Shown here in pieces: positions 52,061 to 62,177 of a stretch of DNA of 64,000 bases (its first letter is position 1; every line of letters begins with the position of its first letter). The position numbers and the translations under genes are program-made. Origin of the DNA: JAPLJM01 sp963708515 (GTDB lineage: Bacteria; Desulfobacterota; Syntrophia; Syntrophales; Fen-1087). Under the pieces are notes generated by a model. The model had not been told where the DNA came from and ran no database searches. It worked only from the letters and a program-made list of their open reading frames with translations. Location: positions 1 through 64,000 of the forward strand of contig CAVPSX010000011.1 in NCBI GenBank assembly GCA_963708515.1, given 5' to 3'.

Positions 52061-54412
52061 GTGCCGGATCAGACCGCCCCCGAAGAACTGAAAATTATTA
52101 AAATTCCTGAGATATTGCCGATTCTTCCGCTGTTCAATGTCCTGGTATTTCCGAAGATGATGTTTCCCATGGAAATCTTCGGCGAGCAGGCCATGACGCT
52201 TGTTGATGAAGCCATGGCCAGAGACCGCCTGATCGGGCTGGTCATGTCGAAAAGAACGCCTTTGGAAACCAAACAGGCGCCGGAGGATTTTCACACGATC
52301 GGCACCAGTTGCGTCATTCTGAAAATGGCGAAGATATCGGACAACAAGGCCCAATTGCTCGTGCAGGGCATCAACCGCTTCCGCATCGCGTCTTTCATCG
52401 AAGGCAAGCCCTACATCCAGGCCCGCATCGCCAATCTCGAGGACGAGGAAATCAAAGATCTCGAAGTTGAAGCGCTCATGGCCAACCTCGTCAGCCTCTT
52501 TGACCGGATCGTCAAATTATCGCCCTTTCTGCCCCAGGAATTCGGCGCCATGGCCAAGGCCATTACGCTGCCCGGCATTCTGGCAGACATGATTGCCTCC
52601 ATTATCAACGCCACCGTCGAAGAAAAGCAGCGGATTCTGGAAACGCTCAACGTCAAGGACCGGCTGAAACAAGCGACGAAGCTTGTCAATCACCAGGTGG
52701 AAATCCTGGAGCTCGGAAGCAAGATCCAGTCTCAGGTCAAGAGCGACATGGACAAGAGCCAGCGGGAATATTATCTGCGCCAGCAGCTCAAAGCCATTCA
52801 GCAGGAACTGGGCGAAGTCGACGAATCCAAGGTGGAACTCGAGGAGTATCGCGAAAAAATCGAGAAGGGAAATCTGCCGCAGGAAGCGAAAAAGGAGGCC
52901 ATGCGCGAAATGGACCGGCTCGCGCGCATGCACCCCTCTTCCGCTGAATACACCGTTGCGTCCACTTATCTGGACTGGATTACGGCGCTCCCCTGGAAAA
53001 ACGGCACCCAAGACAACCTGGATACCAGAAAGGCCAGAAAGGTCCTCGATGAAGACCATTACGGTCTGGAAAAGGCTAAGAAGCGCATCATCGAGTATCT
53101 GGCCGTCCGCCGACTGAAACCCGATAGCAAGGGCCCCATCCTGTGTTTTGCCGGCCCTCCCGGAACGGGGAAAACCTCCCTAGGCCATTCCATCGCCCGC
53201 GCGCTGGGCCGAAAATTCATCCGCATTGCTCTGGGAGGCGTCCGGGACGAGGCGGAAATCCGCGGGCACCGCCGCACCTATATCGGGGCGCTGCCGGGGC
53301 GGATCATCCAGGGCATCCGGCGTGCCGAATCCAACAACCCCGTTTTTATGCTGGATGAAATCGACAAGCTGGGCAATGATTTCCGGGGCGACCCGTCCTC
53401 GGCGCTCTTGGAGGTGCTCGATCCGGAGCAGAACTTCTCCTTTACGGATCATTACCTCGATGTCGCCTTCGACCTGTCGCACGTGATGTTCATCACGACG
53501 GCCAACATGCTGGAAACCATCCCCCCTGCCCTGAGGGACCGCCTCGAAGTGATCGAGCTTCTGGGGTATACCCTCGATGAAAAAATCAAAATCGCCGAGC
53601 GCTATCTGATTCCCAGGCAGATCGACATGAACGGGCTTAAAGCCGATCAGGTTCAATTTACCCGGGCCGCCCTGCGGACAATCATCACGGGTTACACACG
53701 TGAAGCGGGCGTGAGAAACCTGGAGCGAGAGATCGCCACGATCTGCCGCGGCCTGGCCAGCCAGGTCGCCGAAGGAACGATTTCGTCCGCCGCGATCAAA
53801 ATCAGGGACCTGCACAAATATCTCGGCCCCGTTCGCCTGACCTCCGAAGCCGCCGCCCGAACGTCCAAACCGGGGGTCGTGATGGGGCTGGCCTGGACGC
53901 CGACGGGCGGCGATCTGCTCTTTATCGAGGCCACGGCTATGAAGGGAAAGAGGGGCCTCACGCTGACGGGACAACTGGGCGACGTCATGAAGGAATCTGC
54001 CACGGCAGCATTGAGCTTCATCCGGGCGAACGCGGAATTAATCGGGGTCTCCAGGGACTTTTTTGAGGAAGTGGACCTCCATATTCACGTGCCATCGGGC
54101 GCCATTCCCAAGGATGGCCCGTCGGCCGGTGTGACCATTCTGACCGCCCTCGTCTCCCTGCTGACCAACAGAGCCGTTAAAAAAGACCTGGCCATGACCG
54201 GCGAGATTACCTTGAGGGGGACGGTCCTTCCCATCGGGGGCGTCAAGGAAAAAGTGCTGGCCGCGCACCGGGCGGGCATCAAAACGATCATCCTTCCCCA
54301 ATGGAACAAAAAAGACCTGGTGGACATTCCGCAGAAAGTTCAGAAAGACATCGAATTTCATTTTGTGGATGAAATGCTGGATGTTTTAAAAATCGCCATT
54401 GAAATGACGTAA
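52061..54412 (+). CDS. lon: ATP-dependent protease Lon
   Basis: 783 residues, the usual Lon size. The N-terminal substrate domain is LPILPLFNVLVFPKMMFPME. Walker A is CFAGPPGTGKTSLGHSIAR, Walker B VFMLDEIDKLGND, sensor region FITTANMLETIPPAL. The protease domain has the catalytic Ser in PKDGPSAGVTI and the Lys in PIGGVKEKVLAAHRAGIKT. The start is a GTG with GGAGGG at a good distance; no ATG keeps the conserved start. It degrades damaged and regulatory proteins in the cytoplasm. The efflux operon begins 8 bases after its stop, so read-through expression is likely. Confidence 0.95.
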   Translation: MPDQTAPEELKIIKIPEILPILPLFNVLVFPKMMFPMEIFGEQAMTLVDEAMARDRLIGLVMSKRTPLETKQAPEDFHTIGTSCVILKMAKISDNKAQLLVQGINRFRIASFIEGKPYIQARIANLEDEEIKDLEVEALMANLVSLFDRIVKLSPFLPQEFGAMAKAITLPGILADMIASIINATVEEKQRILETLNVKDRLKQATKLVNHQVEILELGSKIQSQVKSDMDKSQREYYLRQQLKAIQQELGEVDESKVELEEYREKIEKGNLPQEAKKEAMREMDRLARMHPSSAEYTVASTYLDWITALPWKNGTQDNLDTRKARKVLDEDHYGLEKAKKRIIEYLAVRRLKPDSKGPILCFAGPPGTGKTSLGHSIARALGRKFIRIALGGVRDEAEIRGHRRTYIGALPGRIIQGIRRAESNNPVFMLDEIDKLGNDFRGDPSSALLEVLDPEQNFSFTDHYLDVAFDLSHVMFITTANMLETIPPALRDRLEVIELLGYTLDEKIKIAERYLIPRQIDMNGLKADQVQFTRAALRTIITGYTREAGVRNLEREIATICRGLASQVAEGTISSAAIKIRDLHKYLGPVRLTSEAAARTSKPGVVMGLAWTPTGGDLLFIEATAMKGKRGLTLTGQLGDVMKESATAALSFIRANAELIGVSRDFFEEVDLHIHVPSGAIPKDGPSAGVTILTALVSLLTNRAVKKDLAMTGEITLRGTVLPIGGVKEKVLAAHRAGIKTIILPQWNKKDLVDIPQKVQKDIEFHFVDEMLDVLKIAIEMT

Positions 54413-54420
54413 CGAAGAAT

Positions 54421-55767
54421 ATGAACCCGTCCCCGATTAATCGCTGGATCTGGTTGCTGCTGGTGTTTTTCACTGCCATACCGGGTGCATCCGCCGGAGA
54501 GAAGGTCTTCACACTCGAGGAGAGTGTCGAGACGGCCCTCAAGCAAAGCGTCCTGATCCGGGCCGCGCAGGAAGGCGTCCTCGGGGCGGAGGCCCAGAAA
54601 AAGGGGGCGTTCACGGAATTTCTGCCGAAGCTGAGCACGTCGTACCATTACACCCGGTTCAGCAGCTATCCCTATTCGATCATGCCGCCATGGCCGCAGT
54701 TGACGAGCAGTCCGATCCGGTTGGTTGTGGGCACCCAGGACAACTACGTCTGGGCGTTGGAGGTAAGGCAGCCCCTGTTTGCCGGCGGCGGCATCCTGGC
54801 CAATTACGAAGCCAGCAGCATCGGGCACGATATTTCCCGGATGGACGAGGCTGCCGCCCTGCAGGACATCGTCCAGGACATCAAGGTTTCTTACTTTAAT
54901 ATTCTGAAAGCCGAGAGGCTCCTGGTCGTCGCCCAACAGTCGCTGGAACAGCGGCAGGCCCATTACCATGTTGCGCAGAACTTCTTCGATGTGGGGCTGA
55001 TCCCGCGCAATGATCTGCTCCAGTCGGAAGTTCAGGTCGCCAACGGAGAACAGGCTCTCATCCGGGCTGAAAACGGCGTTGCGCTGGCCAAGGCTAAATT
55101 TAACACCATCCTGCGGCGCAGCATCAACGACCCCGTACAGGTAGAGGACATCCTGGCCTATCGCCCCTATGAACGCCACATTGAGGACTGCATCAAGGCC
55201 GCCATGGAAAACCGCCCGGAAATCAAAAGCCAGACCTTGAAGGTGGGTCAGGCAAAGTCACTGGTGAAAGTGGCCAGGAGTGACTTTTTCCCGACCGTCA
55301 GCGCAGTGGGGCATTATGAGCGTGTGGGAGACACGCCGGGCGTTGCCGGTTCGCCCTTCAAGGACTCGGAGAACTGGTATGTGATGGGCGTGGCCAGCTG
55401 GACGTTCTGGGAGTGGGGAAAAACGAAATACCGTGTGGACGCCAGCCAGAGCCGCGAGAACCAGAGCATCGACCTGCTGCACAACATCCGGGACCAGGTC
55501 GCACTGGAGGTCAAGAACGCCTACCTGTTCATGCGGGAATCGGAACAACAGTTGATGGTGGCTAACAAGGCGATCGAACAGGCGCAGGAGAATTTCCGGA
55601 TCAACGTGGAACGGTACCGGGAACAGGTGGCCACCTCCACGGATGTGCTCGATTCACAAACGCTCCTGACGCGCGCCAAGTTCGACTATGCCAATGCCCT
55701 GAGCGAATACAACATCAGCAATGTCCGGCTTGAACGGGCGATGGGCGTCATTTACACGAAAAAATAA
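54421..55767 (+). CDS. TolC-family outer membrane efflux protein
   Basis: A 448-residue outer membrane channel, first gene of an ABC-2 efflux operon. A signal peptide (IWLLLVFFTAIPGASAGE) is followed by two OEP repeats: TLEESVETALKQSVLIRAA, VKQPLF-like EVRQPLFAGGGILANYEAS, NFFDVGLIPRNDLLQSEVQV in the first, and ENFRINVERYREQVATSTDV, RAKFDYANALSEYNISNVRL in the second. The frame is clean, unlike the downstream genes. It probably docks to the HlyD-type adaptor that follows. Confidence 0.88.
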   Translation: MNPSPINRWIWLLLVFFTAIPGASAGEKVFTLEESVETALKQSVLIRAAQEGVLGAEAQKKGAFTEFLPKLSTSYHYTRFSSYPYSIMPPWPQLTSSPIRLVVGTQDNYVWALEVRQPLFAGGGILANYEASSIGHDISRMDEAAALQDIVQDIKVSYFNILKAERLLVVAQQSLEQRQAHYHVAQNFFDVGLIPRNDLLQSEVQVANGEQALIRAENGVALAKAKFNTILRRSINDPVQVEDILAYRPYERHIEDCIKAAMENRPEIKSQTLKVGQAKSLVKVARSDFFPTVSAVGHYERVGDTPGVAGSPFKDSENWYVMGVASWTFWEWGKTKYRVDASQSRENQSIDLLHNIRDQVALEVKNAYLFMRESEQQLMVANKAIEQAQENFRINVERYREQVATSTDVLDSQTLLTRAKFDYANALSEYNISNVRLERAMGVIYTKK

Positions 55768-55824
55768 CCCTGCAAATCCATGTCCTCGCAGGGGGTGCGG
55801 AAGTTCTCGCGGAAGAGGCGTTTC

Positions 55825-56836
55825 GTGAAAAAACGAATGTATCCTTGTTATATTCCTTGTCCTTTTCATCGGCGTCGGTCTTTTGGTCTATTTCGGGCAG
55901 CAGAAAACGCAGAAGGGGGAACTCTATTACTCCGGCACGATCGAGGCCACGCAGGCCAATCTCGCTTTCCAGACATCCGGCCGGGTACAGACCGTCCTGG
56001 TCCGGGAGGGTCACGCCGTCGTCAAGGATCAGATTCTGGCTGAGCTTGACGGCGCTGAGTTGGCCTCACGGCTGGAGCAGGCTCGCGCCAATCTCGATAA
56101 ATCCATCAAGAATCAGCAGCAACTCGAAACGATGCTGGAGGTCTATCATCACACACTGCCCGCCGAAGTGGCCCGCGCGGAAGCCGGTGCGGCCGCCGCC
56201 CGTTTTGCCCTCGAGGATGCGCGGAAAAACGATCAGCGCTACGAGCAGCTTTTTCAAAAGGGCGTCACATCGGCAAAGGAACGCGACGGGACGCGGCTTA
56301 ACTTTGATACCGCCACCGCCCGCCTCGCTGAGGCCGAGGCGAACTTGCAGGCGGCCCGCAGCAATTTGAAAAAAATCGACGCAGCCCGGCAGGATGTGGA
56401 CGCCGCCCGCTCCCAGGTGCAGGCGGCCAAAGCGGTCCTTGAGCAGGCGGATATTCAGCGGCAGTACGCCCGGTTGATAGCCCCGATCAGCGGAATCATC
56501 ACGAGCCGTAATATGGAGCCGGGGGAAGTCGTTTCGCCGGGCCGGGAAGTGCTGACCCTTTCCGACCTTTCACGGGTGGATCTGAAGATCTTTGTGGATG
56601 AAACGGCCATCGGCAGAGTCAAACCCGGGCAAAAGGCGGACGTCCGCATCGACACCTATCCCGACAAGGTCTACACAGGCCATGTAACTTTTGTCTCTCC
56701 GGAAGGCGAATTCACCCCCAAGATCATCCAGACGAAAAAGGAACGCGTAAAGCTCGTGTATCTCGTGAAAGTGTCCATTCCCAATCCGAATTACGAATTG
56801 AAATCCGGCATGCCCGCCGATGCCTGGCTGCGATAA
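55825..56836 (+). CDS. HlyD/YbhG-like efflux adaptor, frameshift in the anchor
   Basis: Membrane fusion protein linking the ABC-2 transporter to TolC. From 55883 the frame is clean: YSGTIEATQANLAFQTSGRV (lipoyl), a long alpha-hairpin rich in Ala, Glu and Lys, RLIAPISGIITSRNMEPGEV (second lipoyl half) and VDLKIFVDETAIGRVKPGQK (beta-barrel). The membrane anchor ILVIFLVLFIGVGLLVYFGQ lies in the frame before. Adding one A to the six-A run at 55828-55833 joins a GTG start to it, giving a normal short N-terminus of about 337 residues in total. Homopolymer error is likely. It ends one base before the ATPase gene. Confidence 0.8.
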
Positions 56837-57592
56837 ATGACGACGCCGTTTGTATCCGTCGACAATGTATCCGTGCATTTCGGCGAGACGAGCCGCCGTC
56901 CGGAATGTGTCCTTAACCGTGGAGCGCGGAACCATTTTCGGCCTCGTGGGTTCCGACGGCGCCGGGAAATCCACGCTGCTGAGGATGATCGCGACGATGA
57001 TCAACCGGCATCGGGCGTCATTCTGATTGACGGTCTGGATGTGGTTTCCGCAAGAAGGCAGGTCAAGCGGCATGATCGGCTATATGCCCCAGCGTTTCGG
57101 GCTTTATCAGGACCTGACGGTTGATGAAAATATCGATTTTTTTATGGATATTTACGGCATCCGCGGCAACGAGCGAAAACAGCGAAAAGAGCGCTATCTG
57201 GGCTTCTCCAATCTGCTTCCCTTTCTGGACCGTCAGGCGGGAAATCTGTCCGGCGGCATGAAGCAGAAACTCGGGCTGGCCTGCGTTCTGGTGCACGAAC
57301 CGCAGTTGCTGATCCTCGATGAACCCACCAACGGCGTGGACCCCGTCTCGCGGCAGAGTTCTGGGATATTCTGAACCAGATGAAACTGGACGGCATGACC
57401 ATCCTGCGTCTCCACGGCATATCTCGATGAAGGGGAAAAGTGTGACAGCATCGGGCTGATGCACCGCGCGCAGTTGCTGGACCAGGCGCCGCCTGCAGAG
57501 ATCCGGTCAGACTTTACCAATCTGGAAGAGGCCATGATCGCCCGCATCCGGCGATCGATGAGGAGCTGGTTCATGATACCTTCAAACGATGA
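56837..57592 (+). pseudogene. ABC-2 transporter ATPase 1 (YbhF-like, first half), at least five frameshifts
   Basis: A nucleotide-binding domain that must be assembled from pieces: VSVDNVSVHFGETSR, then VSLTVERGTIFGLVGSDGAG with KSTLLRMIATMI (Walker A), ASGVILIDGLDVVS, MIGYMPQRFGLYQDLTVDEN, LSGGMKQKLGLACVLVHEPQ, LLILDEPTNGVDP (Walker B), FWDILNQMKLDGMTI and LDEGEKCDSIGLMHRAQLL. Shifts fall near 56900, 57005, 57070, 57357 and 57404. Motifs between them are intact and no extra nonsense codon is needed. The end is ambiguous: one frame stops at 57592, another runs straight into ATPase 2, which would make a fused YbhF-type protein. Confidence 0.7.
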
Positions 57593-58344
57593 TGTCATCC
57601 GGGTCAGGGACCTGGAAAAACGTTTCGGCCACTTTGTTGCCGTCAATAGGATATCCTTTTCCGTGAAGAAAGGAGAAATATTCGGATTCCTGGGTCCCAA
57701 CGGTTCCGGCAAATCCACGACCATCCGCATGCTCTGCGGTATCATCATCCCCGACGTCCGGTCAGGGGGTCGTCGCCGGCCACGATATTTTCCGGGAAAG
57801 CGAGGAGATCAAAAAATCCATCGGCTACATGTCCCAGAAGTTTTCTCTCTATGAGGATCTGAATCCCTATGAAAATCATCCGTTTCTACCTGGGTATTTA
57901 CAGCGTCCCGCAGAAGCAATGGAAGGAACGGATCGAATGGGTCCTGGATATGACGCGGCTTCAGGAGGTCAGACGCCGGTTGACCCGGGAATTGCCGCCG
58001 GGATGGCGGCAGCGGCTGGCCCTGGGCTGTGCGCTCCTGCATCAGCCGGACATCCTCTTTCTCGACGAGCCCACGTCCGGCGTGGATCCGATCACCCGGC
58101 AGCATTTCTGGCGATTTTATCGGTCAACTGGCAGCGGAAGGCATCACGGTTTTTGTGACCACTCACTACATGGACGAGGCCCGCCACTGCGGGCGCATCG
58201 TCATGATCAACGAAGGCAGGATCGTTGCCACGGGAAGCCCGGCGGAGATCATCTGCCGAGGCCTGTCCCGGACAAGCCCGATGCGGATCTGAACGACGCA
58301 TTTATCACGCTGATGGCGCAGGCGGGCGTGCTGATGAAGAATAG
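57573..58344 (+). pseudogene. ABC-2 transporter ATPase 2 (YbhF-like, second half), several frameshifts
   Basis: A second nucleotide-binding domain. The ATG at 57573 has GAGGAG upstream, and MIPSNDDVIRVRDLEKRFGH begins it. Walker A is FGFLGPNGSGKSTTIRML; after shifts near 57748 and 57877 come IKKSIGYMSQKFSLYEDLNP, RRRLTRELPPGWRQRLALGC (a degenerate signature, with no LSGG) and ILFLDEPTSGVDPITRQ (Walker B). After another near 58113 comes the H-loop VFVTTHYMDEARHCGRIVMI; a last shift near 58265 leads to the end. It pairs with ATPase 1 as asymmetric halves, as in YbhF and RbbA. Confidence 0.7.
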
Positions 58345-59493
58345 AGCTAAAACCTTGAACCTCAGAAAAATACTGGCGATCACACGCAAGGAAGTTCTAT
58401 CACCTGATCCGGGATGCGCGCAGCCTTTATCTGGCCTTTGCGATTCCGCTGCTTTTGATTCTGCTGTTCGGCTATGCGCTGAGCCTTGACGTGGACAAAA
58501 TCAAGACCGTCGTCGTGGATCATGACAAACCGATCTCAGCCGCGATTTCGTGCGCCACCTCAATGCCTCTTCCTATTTTACCGTGACGGCGCATCTGCCC
58601 GATAGCCGGACCGTCACGCAATATCTGGATCATGGCTGGGCGACGCTCGCCATTATGATTCCGCCCAAATGGACGCAGACAATCCGGGCGGACCGGGAGG
58701 CCGCGATCCAGGTGCTGCTGGACGGCAGCGACCCGAATTTCTGCCAGGCATCACCCGGGGATACATCACCGCCTTCGTCGATCGTTACAATCAGAAATCG
58801 CTGATCGAATTCCTCAACCGCCAGGGAATGGAAAAAATCAGGCCGCCCGTGGAAGGACGCATTCGCGTGTGGTTCAATGAAAATCTCGAAAGCCGCAACT
58901 TTATCATCCCCGGCATCATCGCCATCATCATCATGATCGTGGGCGCCATGATGACGTCGCTGGTCATTGCCCGGGAGTATGAAAACGGCACGATGGAGAC
59001 CATCCGGTCCCTGCCCGTCTCCGGCCAATGAATTCATGATCGGCAAGGCGATTCCCTATTTCTTTATCGCGCTCACCGATGTCCTGGTTGCCGTGCTCAT
59101 GGGGCAGGTCCTCTTCGGCGTGGTCATGAAGGCCGGATTTCTGGCTGCATGATTCTTGCCTCGTCCATCTATATCGTTGTCGCCTTGACGCTGGGGCTGC
59201 TCATTTCTGCCGTGACGAAGTCGCAGCTTGTCGCCAACCAGGCCGCAGTCCTGATCACCTACCTCCCTTCCCTGCTGCTGTCGAATTTCGTCTTTCCCGT
59301 GGTCAACATGCCCAAGGTTCTGCAACTGCTGACCTGTGTCGTCCCGGCGACCTATTACATTGAGATCTTAAACGGCATCTATCTGAGAAACCTGACGCTG
59401 GCGCAGATGTGGCCGAACTATCTCGTCCTGGTCGGCATGTTTGTGTTTCTGGTGCTCCTGAATATGCTCTTCATGAAAAAGGAGGGGTTCTGA
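58334..59493 (+). pseudogene. ABC-2 transporter permease 1 (YbhS-like), several frameshifts
   Basis: A membrane subunit of about 380 residues in pieces. KILAITRKE leads into SLYLAFAIPLLLILLFGYAL and SLDVDKIKTVVVDHD (helix 1 and the start of the extracytoplasmic domain). VRHLNASSYFTVTAHLPDSR and YITAFVDRYNQKSLIEF follow, then FIIPGIIAIIIMIVGAMMTS, REYENGTMETIRSLPVS (the family ENGTxE motif), IALTDVLVAVLMGQVLFGVV and SNFVFPVVNMPKVLQLLTCV. Shifts lie near 58394, 58540, 58738, 59022 and 59145. From 59149 to 59493 one clean frame covers the last helices. The order matches YbhS/YhiH-type permeases. Confidence 0.7.
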
Positions 59494-59494
59494 G

Positions 59495-60616
59495 ATGAAC
59501 TGGCTTAGGATCCGCGAACTGGTGCGCAAGGAATTCATCCAGCTTTTCCGGGACAAAAAAAACCGGCCCATCCTGATCATGGCGCCCCTCATCCAGCTTC
59601 TGGTCTTCGGCTATGTGGTCAATTACGATGTCAAGGACATCCGGGTGGCCTTGATGGATCAGGCCCGCACCCGTGAAAGCCGCATGCTCATCGATGCCTT
59701 CCGGGCCAATAAAATCTTCAGAATGACGCATTTCTCTGAAGACGCCAGAGAGCTGGACAAACTCCTGTTAGCGGGCAAGGTCGATCTGGTCGTCAAGATC
59801 CCGCCCGATTTCAGCGAGAAAATCCGCAAGGGACGAGACGGCGGACGTCCAGATCCTGGCCGACGGCAGCATGAGCAACATGGCCTCTGTCCGGATCGCC
59901 TACACGCTGTCGGTCCTGGACCGGCTGAATCGGCAGCTTTTACGGGAGCGCTATCCGCAACGACTGGATTACGGCAAGGTCGATGCGCGAATCAGGACCT
60001 GGTACAACCCCAACCTTGACAGCCAGAATTTCTTTGTGCCCGGCATCATCGCCTTTCTGATCATGCTGATTTCTCTGCTTTTTACCTCCATGGCAATCAT
60101 CAAGGAAAAGGAAGCGGGAACCATGGAGCAACTTATCGTAACGCCGCTTACGCCCACCGAGCTGATCGTGGGCAAGACGATCCCCTATATCCTCATTTCC
60201 CTGGCACAGATGATGGCCGTGGCCGCTTTTGCCATTTACTGGTTCGAGTTGCCGCTGGCCGGCTCGTCGCGCTGCTGATGCTGGCCGCCTGTCTGTTTCT
60301 GTTGAGCACGCTGGGGATCGGTCTTTTCATCTCCACGATCTCCACGACGCAGCAGCAGGCCATGATGACGACTTTTTTCTTCATTCTGCCCTTTTTCATG
60401 CTCAGCGGCTTCGTTTTTCCCATTGCAAATATGCCGGAATTCGTTCAATGGTTGACTTATTTGAATCCTTTGAGGTATTTTCTGGTCATCATCCGGGGTG
60501 TTTTTCTCAAGGGCGTGGATCTGCAAGTGCTCTGGCCGCAGTACGTTTCGATGACGATTCTGGGCCTGATCGTGTTTACCGCGGCCATCGCGCGGTTCCG
60601 AAAGCGGCTGGACTAA
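59495..60616 (+). pseudogene. ABC-2 transporter permease 2 (YbhR-like), two frameshifts
   Basis: About 373 residues: RELVRKEFIQLFRDKKNRPI, ILIMAPLIQLLVFGYVVNYD (helix 1), the extracytoplasmic part with IRTWYNPNLDSQNFFVPGII, FLIMLISLLFTSMAIIKEKE, AGTMEQLIVTPLTPTELIVG and, in the last frame, LLSTLGIGLFISTISTTQQQ and LSGFVFPIANMPEFVQWLTY. Shifts lie near 59835 and 60262. It starts one base after permease 1 and is related to it, forming the usual heterodimer. GGAGGGG stands before the ATG. The operon resembles E. coli ybhGFSR with its own tolC gene; the substrate is unknown. Confidence 0.75.
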
Positions 60617-60628
60617 AGGAAGGAAGCG

Positions 60629-61657
60629 ATGCTGAAAATCATTGAGGAAGAAGCGGCCATTCGCAGATGCCAGCGGCAGTTCATCCACAGCTTCAAACCC
60701 TTCGTGGATGAAAAGATTCCCGTCCATCTGGGACATCCGGGGGCAAGCACCGAAGCGAAAGTGCTCTGGTCCGGCCGTCTGGGGATTTGGCTGCACGCCG
60801 GAAAAACACAGGAAGGCCGCCATTGGAACGCCTTCGGCATCGGCAAGCCGAGAAAGGGCGCCCATATCCCCATCACCTGCGAGATCAATTTCCCCGCAGG
60901 GGGGATCGACCGGCGCATCGGCGGCGCCCTGGCCAAAGACCGGAAAGGCCGGATATTCGTGGTCCACCGGGGCAAAATCGGAGGCGGCAAGAAAGGGGTC
61001 GGCAAAGCCCTCTTCGCCGATCATTATCGGGGCGTGTGGGAAATCATGGAAGACGGGGACGAAGAGACGACGGTGGCCCTGATCGGCGCGCTGAACTCCC
61101 CGCGGCTGGCCCGGCAGATCGCCCAGTACATTCACAAAATTGACCAGATCAAGGAGGCCGCCTCCTACCGCTCCTCGCAACTGGAAATGAAATTCGAAAC
61201 CATCACCTTTCGCGAGACCCTGGTCGGAGAAAAATATTGCGATCTCGAAAAGGACAAGGATGCCGAATGCGATCAGGGCCTGGTGGTCAAGGATCTGGCG
61301 GAGTGCCTGCGCCGCCGGGGAATGAAGGTGGGAAACGATGGTTTTATCGACCTGTTCATTGCCGACAACAAAGGACAAATGACCACTGTTTTTCAGGTCA
61401 AGACCACACCCGGATCTCTGAACATGCATGCCGGCGCCGCTCAGTTACTTCTCAACAGCCTACGGTGCACGCCTACTCCCAGACTGATCCTCGTTACTCC
61501 GGAAAAACCGGATCACACCACCGCAGAGAAGTTTAAGAAACTCAACATTCATATTCTTCCTTATGCATGGAATCAGGATCAGGCCGATTTTCCGGGTCTT
61601 CAGGCATTGCTGGAGCGCGATTCCTCTCCGGCTCCCGAGGCGTCAGGAAGCAGATGA
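60629..61657 (+). CDS. unrecognised protein with a nuclease-fold-like C-terminus
   Basis: 342 residues; AAGGAAGGAAGC gives a good ribosome binding site. I do not recognise the N-terminal 200 residues (GKTQEGRHWNAFGIGKPRKG, RRIGGALAKDRKGRIFVVHR, GKIGGGKKGVGKALFADHY), which are basic and glycine-rich and could bind nucleic acid. The C-terminal part reads VGNDGFIDLFIADNKGQMTT then VFQVKTTPGSLNMHAGAAQL. The Asp-Leu strand followed by Gln-x-Lys resembles the core of PD-(D/E)XK-type nucleases, with Gln at the usual acidic position. The RNase H gene follows after 23 bases. A DNA or RNA processing role is inferred, not shown. Confidence 0.6.
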   Translation: MLKIIEEEAAIRRCQRQFIHSFKPFVDEKIPVHLGHPGASTEAKVLWSGRLGIWLHAGKTQEGRHWNAFGIGKPRKGAHIPITCEINFPAGGIDRRIGGALAKDRKGRIFVVHRGKIGGGKKGVGKALFADHYRGVWEIMEDGDEETTVALIGALNSPRLARQIAQYIHKIDQIKEAASYRSSQLEMKFETITFRETLVGEKYCDLEKDKDAECDQGLVVKDLAECLRRRGMKVGNDGFIDLFIADNKGQMTTVFQVKTTPGSLNMHAGAAQLLLNSLRCTPTPRLILVTPEKPDHTTAEKFKKLNIHILPYAWNQDQADFPGLQALLERDSSPAPEASGSR

Positions 61658-61680
61658 CATGACGGAAAAGACTCAAAAAT

Positions 61681-62169
61681 GTGACGATTTATACGGACGG
61701 CGGGTGTCTGGGCAATCCCGGTCCGGGAGGCTATGGCGTCGTACTTCTTTACGGTATGCGGCGAAAAGAGCTTTCCGGCGGCTATCGCCTGACAACCAAC
61801 AACCGCATGGAACTCATGGCTGCCATTGCCGGACTCCGGACGCTCAAAGGCCGCTGTGCCGTGACGCTCTACACGGATTCGCAATACCTGGCCAACGCCG
61901 TCATGCAAGGGTGGGCCAGGCGATGGCAGGCCAACGGCTGGAAGCGCAACAAGTCCGATAAGGCCCTGAATCCCGACCTCTGGCAGGACCTGCTGGCGCT
62001 GTGCGACAAACACCGTGTTACCTTTACCTGGATCAAGGCCCATGCCGGCACACCGGAAAACGAGCGCTGCGACGCCCTGTCGCGCGAAGCGGCGGGACAC
62101 GCTGGCCTGCCGGCGGATTCCATTTATGAAGCACAACAAAGTCCTTTTAATATCTTAGTAAAAGAATAA
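61681..62169 (+). CDS. rnhA: ribonuclease HI
   Basis: Cleaves RNA in RNA-DNA hybrids. About 162 residues. Catalytic residues are Asp in TIYTDGGCLGNPGPGGYG, Glu in NNRMELMAAIAGL, Asp in LYTDSQYLANAV and the final acidic motif ENERCDALSREAA; WIKAHAGTPENE carries the mobile His. The GTG at 61681 is the first start in frame. An ATG at 61659 with the sequence MTEKTQK would join the frame if the A run just before 61680 had one base more or less, and that may be the true start. It follows the nuclease-like gene. Confidence 0.92.
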   Translation: MTIYTDGGCLGNPGPGGYGVVLLYGMRRKELSGGYRLTTNNRMELMAAIAGLRTLKGRCAVTLYTDSQYLANAVMQGWARRWQANGWKRNKSDKALNPDLWQDLLALCDKHRVTFTWIKAHAGTPENERCDALSREAAGHAGLPADSIYEAQQSPFNILVKE

Positions 62170-62177
62170 AGAAAAGC

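Noticed and set aside
56837..58344. Programmed frameshifting in the ABC ATPase genes
   Set aside because: There are far too many shift points, at varied sequences and without slippery-site consistency; error or decay is simpler.
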